From: Drosophila persimilis
Lineage: Eukaryota; Arthropoda; Insecta; Diptera; Drosophilidae
Direction of reading: 5' to 3'
Assembly: GCF_003286085.1 (NCBI RefSeq)
Contig: NW_020825288.1
Span: 7,564,001 to 7,628,000 of the forward strand
Length of the DNA: 64,000 bases
Every line of letters starts with the position of its first letter. Within the stretch, counting starts at the first letter, position 1. A model generated the notes under the pieces. It saw only the letters and a program-made list of their open reading frames with translations. It was not told the DNA's origin and searched no databases. The position numbers and the translations under genes are program-made. Positions 1 through 11,100 of this stretch are shown piece after piece.

Positions 1-76
1 AAATGTAGAAAAATAGTAGAGCGAAAAAAAAGAAACGAGAAAGTAGAAAAAAGCAACAACATTATATTGTCCTGTG

Positions 77-81
<5 letters not shown>

Positions 82-109
<28 letters not shown>
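82..109. repeat. (GT)n microsatellite
   Basis: About 14 GT units in the first intron stretch. A CA run of about 10 units follows at 311-330. Confidence 0.95.
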
Positions 110-1177
110 CAGAGAGCATTCTCCTTGGCTGTGCTCGACTCGGTTTTATATAAAGAACGAAATGACGACGACGACGACAGCATTGAGCTGGGCACGAGGC
201 GGTGGCGGAGTAGAGGAGCCCACAAAACGACGTCAGAGTCGGTGTTGGTCGGGGCTGTAGCTAGAATCCTCGCCAATACGCACACAGACAGCTGCCGCAC
301 ACTCACTTTAACACACACACACACACACACGAGCACACTCCACGAGAGCAGAAGGACTTGCCTTGCTTTGCTAGCTTTTGGGATGAAAAAAGCTTTTCTT
401 CATTTTCTATGGTTTTCTTTTGCATTTTCTTTTTTATTTATCCCTTTTAGCCATGGCCCAGGGATCCTATTTCTCCTCGCGTCTATAATTTATATATGCA
501 CAGGATATTGAGTCCTGGAGTCTCTATTTTGCATATGAATTGCTTTTATGGCTAATGTCGAATGCTTAAGGCGAATCGCAGAATTTCATTCAATCGCTTT
601 AAATGTGTGAAATGTGAGGTGGGAGGTGGGAGGGAGAGCCTGCAGCTTTAAGTGTGTCTGGGGGAGGGAGGGGAAGTCCTGGTCATTAATCTTGAGACAA
701 CCATCTCCGCCTGGAATGCAATTCAACAAGTTCGAGGCTCGCCGAAACTCGGTGCATAAATTTCCCCGTCAGACAGGCAGAATGCCAGAACTGTCACACA
801 CCAATATGAGAGATACATTAACACTTTAAGCCCGCAAAACAGCCCAGGGGAAACGGCAGCAACAGCCACAGCAACGCCGTCTGAGCAGCAAAAAAATCAT
901 TGGCGAGGACGAGGACTGCAATGGAAACTCCCAAAACTCGCGGCAGGCCCATGACAAATCACCCTCACTCCCTTGCCCACTCTCCGACTCTCTCTCGGTG
1001 CTTGTGTGTGTCTGGCAGCCTAAAACGCAGTCAAGCGGCAACAGCATACACCCACCCAAAGCCTCCCACACACACACTACCATAGACTTATTGATTATTG
1101 TAGCATACTTACAGGCGTAATTTCCTTTTCGCTTTTTTTGGTAGTGCGGATTACGCTTCCTACCCCTCAAGGCTGCA

Positions 1178-1193
1178 GGGGGGGGGGGGGGGG
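1178..1193. repeat. Homopolymer of 16 G
   Basis: Uninterrupted G run after GGCTGCA, the second longest G run in the window. Confidence 0.9.
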
Positions 1194-2354
1194 CTAAAAT
1201 AATAACAGTCATGCTTAGTTTTGGTTCTGTTTCTGCCGCTTTTCTGCCTGTAATCACAATTTGTTTGTCTGCCTTTTATTTAATGTAGTCTAACTTAAGG
1301 CGATCTTGAGCCTATATCTCTCTCTCTCTCTCACCACAACCCCCCCCTGTCTGGGGCCACCCACTCGGTCTGGTCTGGTCTGCAAAAATCATTTTACAGC
1401 TCTGAGCTGAAAAGTTTTCCCCAGTTGTCGACAAATGACAGCGACTATTTAACACGCGTCATGGCATGAATTTTATGCGCACACAAAAGACAGCACTCAC
1501 ACACACACACACATCCAGAGAGAGTGAGTGAGAGAGGGAATAAAAATAAAAAGAAAAACCAGTGTCAAGGTTAACGACCAATGAATTTATTTTGCTTGAA
1601 TAAATTTTACGATAATGAGGAAATTGTCGTTGTCGTTTTGGGTATTTTTAATGGCCATAATGTTGTCGGTTGCCGCTTGCCGTTGGCGCTTCTCAGCTAT
1701 CTCTCTCACTCTCTCTCTCTCACTCTCTCTGTCTCTCTGAGTGTTGGTTAACAATTTAAAATATGCTTTATTAACCCAACGCTCTACCAGTTGATCTTTA
1801 AGTCGGACTCGCATTCGCTTCATTCTCCGGCTTATCAGAAATGCCGCAAACGTTTTTCAATTTCCGGCTGGCATAGTTTAACCACTCAACGGTGGTTGCT
1901 GCCAGGACATTGCAGTCCGTGTCCGAGCCGGAGTCGGAGTCGGAGTCGAAGCCCGACCAAAGCTGAAAGCGAACTCCATTTTACGTAACATTAATTCTGT
2001 GATTTATTAGGGTCACGTGACCGTCAAACGGACGACTGAAATTGCACGAGTCACGAGCCAGCCAGACGACCACAAAATAACCTCTCCTATGGGGGCGCTG
2101 GTGGTGGGGTTTGCACATAGAGTAGAGCTCATCAAAGTCTTTCGATTCAAATCAGTCGTGCAAAAATTGCCTCGAATTCCAACAGATTCTTTGTTGGGTC
2201 TTTAAACGGCCAAAGAAATTACAGGCAGGCAGGTAAACGAGTTTCCCCCTCTCTCTCTCTCTCTCTCTCTCAGCTGCTGTCTCTTTCTTCGACTGGTTAG
2301 GTGTCATAAAGTGCATTCACATGAATGCGATAAAGTTTATTGTCAGCCTACCTT

Positions 2355-2405
2355 GGAGGAGGAGGAGGAGGAGGAGGAGCAGGAGACGGAGACGGAGACG
2401 GAGAC
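2355..2405. repeat. GGA then GACGGA array
   Basis: A purine-rich triplet/hexamer array, all purine on one strand apart from a few C, which may adopt triplex structure. Confidence 0.9.
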
Positions 2406-2521
2406 CCACAGATGCCAAAAGGCAACAGCAAGAAAAATTAATACCAAAACATTTGCCGGTGTGTCGACTGGGGCTGACTGGTTGCCTCCTTGGGTCGTTC
2501 ATTCCTTGGTTCTGTCCCCAG

Positions 2522-2556
2522 GTCCGTCCGTCCGTCCGTCCGTCCGTCCGTCCGTC
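2522..2556. repeat. (GTCC)n tetranucleotide array
   Basis: About nine GTCC units in the intron before the first visible exon. Confidence 0.95.
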
Positions 2557-3974
2557 TGGGAGAGATCGCACACGCCTACGCAAACATGTCGCAACTGTCA
2601 TTTCAGCTTAAGTTGGTCCATTGTACGTTTATATTAGTCGCGGCGGCCCAGCTCGCCCAGATAAAGAACGCCAATGAAGCTTGTTGGGAGAGGGGGGGGA
2701 ACTGCATGTGTGTAGGGTTAAGAGGGGAATGGGTGGGGTTGGGGGGGGGGCATGCGAGACAAGAGTTACGAGCTGCTCGATCCAGACTTTCAAATTCGTT
2801 TCAAGTGTAAAGCGATATGTGGCTCGAGGATGTCGCCAAAACTGATGACACACACACACACACACAGGGGGTAGGGGGGGCTGGCATAGCTTAAGTTACA
2901 AGTCATGTTCAGGGCCGAGTGTTCTGTGTCGAGGTGTGGCCCTTTAGTTTTATTGAATTTTTCGCATGGCAAAAACGAGCAAACAGAAACAGGCCTTTAA
3001 GGCCGCCAGAGAGCCAAAAACCTTTTTTAAATCCATTTATCCGAGTTTAATGCATTAGAACTGGCCTTCCATCTCTCTACTGCTCTCCTGCTCTCCGGCT
3101 CCCCAGCCCTCCTGCTCTTCTGCTCCGTTTGCCTGTCTCTTTCGTTGAGTTGCAGCCATTATTTTTATAACTATGCGCGAAAAGCTTTTTCATTTAAATT
3201 GAAACAAAAACCCAACAACAAAATACAAAAAATGAAACATGCAAAATGCTGTGAAAACGGCGGCGGACACAAAAAAAAAAAAAATAGATAACTATTCTGG
3301 TTTTTGTTGGTTTTTTGCTCGTAAAGCAGCTGCAGCCGAAATTCGTTTTTGGCAATTTGAAAAATTACACAAAAAGCCACAACAAAATAGCATAAATGAT
3401 TCAAAATAAAAAGAGTGGAGATTGCGAATGAAAGCCTGCAGAAATATAATGTATTTGTTAGAAGTAAAAACCCTCTTGATTTCGACGGAAATCTAATCCG
3501 AGCTAATCTTATCGGGTCAACAGAAAACCCCCTGAACAAAATTCATTCACAAAAAATTGGCTTTAGGTTGGATTTTGTTCTGAGAAGTGGTATTCATGGA
3601 ATTCATTTCTTATGTTTTGAACTTGTGAACCTTTTAGATTATAGTTTGACCCAAGGCTTAAAGTATTTCCGTATATATATTTCTCTTTAAAGGAAACTAA
3701 GTGATCTCGGGGTACATATACGTATCTCTTCGTCAGAAGCCAGCTAAAAGCTGCCTGAAAACTGCCGACGGCAATGCAAAACCCAAGGCAGAACCCAGAG
3801 ACCCTCGCTGGTCAACCCTAAGAGGTTGCCATGTCAATGCAAATTTCATTTCCGCCATAATTCTCTTCAAGGGTTTCCCCTGTCTCTCCCGCTCTGGGCT
3901 GGGGCACCTGGCTCAAGAATTGTTTAAATGAATCCATCAGATGGTTCACGCCCAGCAGCGAACCAGCCGCCCAC

Positions 3975-4009
<35 letters not shown>
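3975..4009. repeat. (CT)n microsatellite
   Basis: About 16 CT units. Such runs are also potential GAGA-factor binding sites. A similar run lies at 2249-2271. Confidence 0.95.
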
Positions 4010-4012
<3 letters not shown>

Positions 4013-6281
4013 CACTCCAATTTCCCCTCTGCGGCACTCCCGCTCCCCCCGGTCACCCCAACATTCATTTGGCGAACGCGTTCAGCCAATTGGAAAATTT
4101 ACACGTGCAAAATGTTGAAAAATTGTTGCGGTTTATGTATTTTATTTTAACTTTTTTCTGTCGCCTCGGCCGTTGTTCTGCTCTGCTCTGCTCTTGTTCG
4201 AAATTGTTGGGCATAAAAATTGAGAAAAGCCAGCGTAAATTTCCACACGGCAACAATTTCATTTTAAAGCTTCAAGTGACACAATATACAAATGTATCTC
4301 ACTCTCTGTCCCTGTCTCGCTCTCCGCCTCCGCCTCCGCCTCTCTCTCCTTTTTTTTTGCATATATGTATATATATTTTTTATGTTATTTAAATGTGTTC
4401 GCATTGCTGTTGGTGTTGCTGCTGCTTTTTGTAATATTTTTAATTTCGCCCAGGCAGCGACATAAATCATTTTGTCGCGCATTGCAAAAATTCCAAAAGA
4501 GCAAAGCGAAAAAATTACAAAAATTTTTAAATTAGCTCGCATGGGAAATGACTCTGGTAGGGTAGCGGGGAGGTTGGCAGAGGAATTAAATTTTCATATG
4601 AAAAACTCACAGATAACAACAAAAACCAAAGCAACAATAGTGAGGGGTTGAGGTACGGGGAAGGACCTGCTGCTGGAGGGGCACAAAGCCAAATAGTAGA
4701 AAATTGGAAAGATGAAGTTGCCCCTGATAGCAGGGGCAGCACGGAGGGGGGAGGGGGGAGGGGCACTGTGTGGCGCTGTGGCGGCTGCTGACGAAAAAAG
4801 CAATTTTCAATTTTTCTACACAAAAATGCCAAACATGCCTTGGAAGGGGGTGCTAGAAAAGGGGGCTGCGGGCATGAGGAGCATCGAGCTTGTGCTAAAA
4901 ACTTTGACGACAGCCAGGCGGTGGGCCGGAGGGGGGAGGACCGGGGGCCAGGGCAGGGCAGCGTTGGCGTTTGCGCCTTGCAGTCGCTGGCAAGTGATAA
5001 ATCATTTCAACTGTCACTTTCGAAACACAATTTTATCTAAGCACACACACAGATACAGGGGCACACACAGACAGACACATGGACACACAGACGAAACAGA
5101 ATTGAAGAGTCTCTGGCATTTTGTGGGGTTGGGAGGGGGAGGGAGGGGTGCTGCAGAGGAGGAGAACTCAATGGAAAATGGAAAATTCGTTTCGTTTGGT
5201 TTCGTTTTGGACTGTTGTGTTTTTCTTTTCAAGGGAGAGTGTGTGTTGAGGAGGGGAGCAGGGGAGCAGGGAGCAGGGAGCAGTGGCAGGGGGTAATGGG
5301 TGTCGGTTATAATGTGTGCCAGTGTCTGTGGAGTGCATTGGTGATAAGGCAAATGCATTTGGCTGTTGCTCTGTTGCTCTTGCTGCAGGCTGCCGCTGGC
5401 TGGCTGGCTGGCTGGCTGGCATCTAATCAATGCCTAAGCGCCATTTATCAGCCCCACAGGCACTTCACCCAAGAGATACCATGCCCAATGCATGGCGGCG
5501 TTGGGGGGAGGTGGCAACCGACGGTGGGGGGGAGAGGCGGGAGAGGAAGAATACACTTAGCTAGAGGCAGCGGCAAATGGGGTCGCCACCAAAAATAGTG
5601 CCACTAAAAATAGAAAACGAAAATCAAACGACAAAAGGCCAAAAAGCAAATAAAAAAATAAAAACACACAAAAAAATGAGACAAGAAACAACGAAACAAA
5701 AGCAACAAAGAAACAACCAAAAAAATGCCACAGAAAGATAATTTAAAATACATTTTGAGAAACAAGCAAACAATAAATGTTTTAGCACATTTTCAGTATT
5801 TGAGAATTGTGACATTTAAAAGCCCCATAAACAAAGAAATCTCTAAAAATTAACTCCTCAGTGGGTCTCCTTCGGATTTGTTGTTTACAAAAAACGAAAA
5901 ATGAAGTGAATTTGTTGGTTGAAGTGCACTTAAATTTGACCGAAATCAATTCAAGGAACACCATTTATATTTTAGTGAATTTTTCAAGCTTTTTCCGCGG
6001 TTAAAGCGAGGCGAATTTGTTGGCTTATTGATTTAATATTGCATAAGAAACCATAGGAAAACAAAACAAAACTCATCCAAAATCGAATTAGTCAAGACGG
6101 TCTGAACGAAAATCATTAACTTGGCTCGTAGCAGTCGGCAACGGGGGAGGAGAGTCTCCTCTCATTGACTGGGACTGGCATTTCAATTCGCTCTGCCAAT
6201 TCGCCTTGGACTTCTTCACTAGCTTCGTCCCGCTCGCACGCGCTGCGGGGCTCGGCCACAGCAAATGGCGCTGCCTTCTTA

Positions 6282-6385
6282 CGATATTTGCTCGGCTCGT
6301 AAGCAGCCAACTTACGATACGATAAGGCACTCGTCAGGGGAAATGAGTGAGAAGAGAAGTGAGAGCAGCATCGCCATAAGCGATA
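6282..6385. promoter_or_regulatory. CGATA cluster, possible BEAF-32-type boundary or promoter element
   Basis: Four CGATA words lie within 104 bases (6282-6286, 6315-6319, 6320-6324, 6381-6385), all on the + strand. The middle two are directly adjacent. BEAF-32 is known to bind clusters of CGATA at insulators and promoters. The surrounding 6.09-6.45 kb is G+C-rich, unlike the A+T-rich flanks. The assignment rests on the motif alone; ordinary intronic enhancer sequence is the alternative. Confidence 0.25.
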
Positions 6386-8027
6386 TGTGTGTGCGCTCTC
6401 TGAGAGAGCCGCCGCCATACAGCCGTAGACTGTTTGGCTCTGCTCTGTCTCATTTTGTTGTTGGTTTTGCTGTTGTTTTGGCTTTGGCTTTGCTCTCTGT
6501 CTTTTTTTTTTATTTTATTTCTTTACAATAAAAACGACAATAAAATTTTTTAGTGCAAAGATTTATGTGCGAACAATTTTTTCGGTGGCTCATTGTTGTT
6601 GCCGCTGTTCTTGTTGTTGTTGTTGTTGTTACCGCTCTTGTTGGCAGCAAAGAAAACTCTATTAATTTTATTATTGATTTGCTGCTTGTTGGTTTTTTGG
6701 TTTTCGGTTTGTTCTTGGCTTGCATTTTAAAATTTATTTCGTTGCGATTATGTTACATTTTAATTGGACAGGTGCAGTGTCAGTGGCGATTTAATGTTCC
6801 ATTAAAACAGCCGTCAACCCTGCTGCACTCGGCACACGCCCATCGCTCCACGGCCGGCGCTCGGCCAGGGGGTTGGCCGACAGTCGCTCCAGTCGGCATT
6901 GGCATCCCCACCATAAACACCCCACAAAAGCGTTCATAAAACGTGCCCATTTACTACCAAGAAAATTGCCCATTAAGAGGAAAAACGAAGCGCAGACAGA
7001 CCCCTGACCCCTGCATCCCCCTCTCGCTGGACAGGAAGAAAAGAAAAAGAAAAGAAAAAGAAAGAAAATTTAAATAAAGGTGCGTCTGCCCTTGCGTCGT
7101 TGAGCTGAAGAAAGTGCTTAAAAAAATAATAGAAATTGCCGTGCAGATTGGCCGGGCCGTTGGACTCGACTCGACTCGCACCCTCGCCGTGTGGCACGCC
7201 CCTTCACTTTCCGCCCCTTTATTCTGGCCGTCTTCATTGTGCTTTAAAGCCAATAAACCAAATTATTATTAGCGCCATTCTCATTCGTTCTTCCTCGCCT
7301 TTTTTTACACTACGTATTTCATTTAAAGTTTTATGCCTCCAAAGTGTCCATTGAGGAGGTTCTTACGTTATAAATACCCCTGTATATATTTGTGGTCATG
7401 GTAGGCCGATTTCTGATAAGCGGCACGCAGCCTGACTCACGAGGGGGGGGCGCTGGGGCTGTGCCTTAGCAACGACATTGAATAGAGGGGCTTTTTGCTT
7501 GTTTTCTTGTTTCTTTTTCTGTTTTTGGTTCATTGGTAGATTATGGGAGTAGGTTTTTCGGCTGCAGTTGTAGGCGCACCTGTCACTCAATGAAAGGCGT
7601 TTGACGAAAGCGTCCCAGTCGCCAGCGGCACCTTATCCAAATGTTCATAAGAGTGCGAGAGAGATATGCGTTGGCTTAAGATATTCAACGTGCTGTCAAT
7701 ATCGCTGGAGAGGCATTAAGTTGACAAGTGTTGCAAATTGTGTCAGTCAGTCGCTGTGGCTTAGAGTGGCTTAAGATCTTAATGCTCTGCCTGGAAATGA
7801 GTTTTAGTACACTTACGAAAGGCTTTAGTACGTGGAAAATTGAATTAATAATTGTGGACTTTGCCAAGTTCCAGAGACTTTTGTTAATTTGTGGACATAT
7901 TATTTATGTCTTGGCATAATTTATCATAATTTATTCCGTATATTTGTTTAAGCAGTTCATGAGTATCGGCAGTGATGGGATTTCGAGTACTCTATATACT
8001 AATGCGCGGCTTTTCTATCTTTTGCAG

Positions 8028-8123
8028 GACGATGGTGTCGAAGAGAATGGTCCTCACCTGCCGATGCTCGCAACGCAGACGCCTCCAGGCGACTGTATTC
8101 CTCAGTCTTCCTTGGTAGTCCTG
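8028..8123 (+). CDS. hth: hth coding exon (WCRREWSS...VFLGSP linker)
   Basis: The exon is 96 nt: 2 nt finishing a split Gly codon (G|GA), 31 full codons, and 1 nt (G) of the next codon. The acceptor is TTTTGCAG and the donor is GTAAGT. It encodes the linker between the MH domain and the homeodomain, starting [16 protein letters not shown] and ending SSVFLGSP, which matches the region of D. melanogaster Hth after LTYDG. The final G is completed either by the next microexon (GAC, Asp) or, if that is skipped, by the exon at 21600 (GGT, Gly). Both joins keep the frame. Read-through into the intron would add 11 residues and then stop. Confidence 0.95.
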
Positions 8124-11100
8124 GTAAGTATTTCCTTTCTCTGTATCTATCTATCTGAGCCCCTAAGGCGCCATATCAGCTGACTTGTGGCATCATCAGG
8201 CGACCAACTGACGTCAACGTTTCCATTAGATTTCAATAATTTACAACATCAATTTTTTGCTCGGCCCTTGCCTTCCGCTTGACAGTTTTTGTTGCCTCTC
8301 GTTGTTGGCTAGTTGGTTGGCTGCTTTTAATTTCTGTTGCTGCCCCATCGATGTGGCGGGCAACAAGAGATCAACCGGCTCAGATTGTGCCAAAGAGTTA
8401 ACGTTAATGGCAAAATACTAACAATGGCTGCTGCCGTTGCAGTTGCCGGAGTCGCTGCTGCTGCTGCTGCTGCTGCCATAGAGCAGAGAGTAGGTAATTT
8501 CTATAATGATATACGAACTGGCATCGCCCAACGGCCAAAAGCAACCACCAGCCGGGGATCGACTGGAGTGGAGTCTCAGTCGCAGTCCACCAACTGGTTC
8601 GGAGAGTGGAGTGCGGCTGATAGCGGCGGCCGCCATGGATCGGCCATGGATCAGACGTCGACGTCATTGAGGCCCGCCTGCGGCCCTAAACTTGGCCAAT
8701 GCCAATGAAATGGCCATCAAAATGGCATCGGGACAGACATGGCTGTGTTCAGACCAGTCCAGGCCAGGCCAGGCCAGGCATACGCCTTCGATTGTCTTTT
8801 GAATGGCAGTGGCCCATAGGAGGCTCCCAGTTGGATCCCACTACCACTCCCTCTCCCTCTCCCTCTCCCCTGCACTGGCATTGTATTCGCTGGAGTCCCT
8901 GGCTCTCGGCCTGACTCTGGCTCCAGCCAAATGCGTGCCAATTACATGGAGCCGCAGCGCTTTTTTTTTCTAATAGAGAGGCGATCTCCTCCTCCTCCTC
9001 CTCGCGGAGCAGCAAATGCTGTAATCAAAATTCCATAACATGCCCAAAAGGAACCAGAAAAAGCATGCCGTGGCCCAACAGCAGGTTGCTCACTCTAGCA
9101 ATTCGTTAAAGTCAATTTGCAAATCATTTTTCCATTGAAACTCAATCTACGACTACGTGAAAATACCAAAAGGTAAACTTGAGGCACTGCCTGGCTCTTC
9201 CTCATCCACAGACACGGCCACAGCCACATCCGCGGCCTGGGCCTGAGCCAGAGCCAAATCCATGGTGGAGTTGCCTTTGCCGCATCGATAATAATGATTT
9301 TCTTTGAAATGCATACTTGAGAGCTCAGCCAGGCCAGGCCTGGACCGACACCGACCCGGCTTAAAGAGGGAGAACAGCCCCGGCTCTGACAGACAACTTT
9401 GTGTGCTGCTTCCTCTGGGTCTTGGGCTTGGGCTTGGGCCTGGGCTTGGGCGCTGGGTGCTTCTTCGATGGCTTCGAACGTGGTGTAATAATACTAAATT
9501 GTTGCTGATTATCCTTTTGGCGGTTTGCCTTTGGATATGTTCGGGCCCAGACCTGGGTCTCAGCCTCAGATTCAGTCTCAGTCTGAGTCTCTCTTTTGCA
9601 TACGTTCCACTCTTGGGTTGTCTGCCTGAAAATGGCGTCACAGTCAATGCACATGCAACAACAACAGCAACCACAACTCGAGCATCATTTTCGAGACAGA
9701 GATTCTCCACTCTCCACTCTCGGCTCTTGGCTTTTGGTTCTCGGCTCTGCATCTCTATTTTGCTCCAGCGGATCCAAAGCCGCCCGATTTTGAAAGAAAT
9801 CAAGCAAAAATCAAAGCCAAAGCCGCCTCAGCCTCAGTCGCCTCTTCAGTCGGGCTGGATGGAGTATTATGGAGTATGTGTGCTGGCTGGATGGCTGCAT
9901 GGCTGGGACTGTATTTTGAAGAAGGCCCCAGCCAGAAGAGGAAGAAGAAGCAGGAGAACCGAAGAGCCGAAAGGCCCACTTCAATAGTCACATAAATAGA
10001 CTTTGAGTCGCGCTCGAGAGTCTCGTCTCTTCCCAACTTTGTGTTTGGGCCAAATGGAAAATCGTGTGGCTGCCTTCTGCCTTCTGCCTCTTCCATTTTG
10101 GCTGGCTGCTCTTCTAGAGGTTTTTCTTCGTTTTGGGTGCTTCATTTTTATGCTTCACTTGGTCGGCTTTGTCGGCACTTGAGCGGCTCTTGGGTTTGTC
10201 TTGCTGGTGTCTGAAAAACTGGCCGGGAAGAGGCAAGCGTTTTCCAACCGCCAGTTGGAGAACAGTTTCTTTCGCGGAAAGCTTTTTGTGCGAAGAGCGT
10301 TTTGGTAATTACCGTTAAATGACCCAAGTCCAAGAGACACACGGAGAGACAAAGTATCCAAAGACAAGTCTTGGATACGCCGACTGTCAGCTGTCAGGCC
10401 AAAGTACAGCAACAGCAGACGTACTCGTACAACGTTGACTCTTGCCGCCAAGTTGTCGCAGTCCTTGACAATTGTCAACTGTTGGCAGCCTCAAGGCTGC
10501 TTCGCTGTCTGCAAATTAATTGCGCCCAAAAGCCAAAGCCCCGGCACCAGTCCCAGCCGCAGTCCCAGCCCCAGCCAAAGCCCCCAAAGCAGATGAGGAG
10601 GCAGAGGAAGATGACTTGGCCCGGCCTGGCCTGGCCTGGCCTGGGCCCAGAGGCAGGCCAAACAAATTTTGCATACCAAATACAAGTTCAGTTCGGTTTC
10701 AGTTCATTTCAGGCCTGAGGCTTGTGCAAAGTCTGCTCCGCTCCGCTCCGCTCCGCTCCGCTCTTCGTTTTGTTTTCGGTTTTGAGAAAAGTTGCACTTT
10801 GCATTTTAACCAGAGGAACGGAAAGCGGAGAGTGGAGATCGGAGAGCGGAGTGCAGAGAACTTTGCTGCGAAATCAATTAACAAACAATAAACGTTTGTT
10901 GGCCAGGCCAGACACGTATTTTATTTAAGTATCTAGAATATTAAAATGGGATCAGACACGACCAAAGTGCTGGCTGTGGCTGGCTGGCTGGCACTTCGTC
11001 TGTTTTCTGTTCTGTTTATTTTTTCTTTCGTTTTTTGGCGAGTTAAGAGCTCGGCTCTGGGGAGACGGTGAAAAAATTGAAGCAATGCGTTCGCTGACAT

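Larger units (their letters stand above)
1..8027 (+). other. hth: hth intron (3' part), no coding exon seen
   Basis: This is the end of the intron that precedes the first visible hth exon. It ends in a good polypyrimidine tract and TTTTGCAG. I see no conserved Hth coding sequence here. The longer open frames follow simple repeats (GT, CT, GGA, GTCC) and are not convincing as genes. The stretch at about 6.09-6.45 kb is less repetitive and more G+C-rich than its surroundings and holds a cluster of CGATA words, annotated separately. The MH-domain exons, and the alternative ends that give the homeodomain-less Hth isoforms known from D. melanogaster, must lie further upstream or are not recognisable here. 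Confidence 0.8.

Noticed and set aside
1776-1792. tRNA-like D-arm on the - strand (AACTGGTAGAGCGTTGG)
   Set aside because: Only about 17 bases resemble a tRNA. No acceptor stem, anticodon arm or TTCGA B-box follows.
8124-8156. Read-through of the linker exon as a homeodomain-less isoform end
   Set aside because: It adds only 11 residues before a stop, the donor is a strong GTAAGT, and no nearby AATAAA was noted. The known homeodomain-less ends are expected upstream of the window.
9153-9987. Long overlapping open frames on both strands
   Set aside because: They follow GGGCTT/GAGTCT arrays in an hth intron. Frames are open on both strands at once, with no conserved motif.
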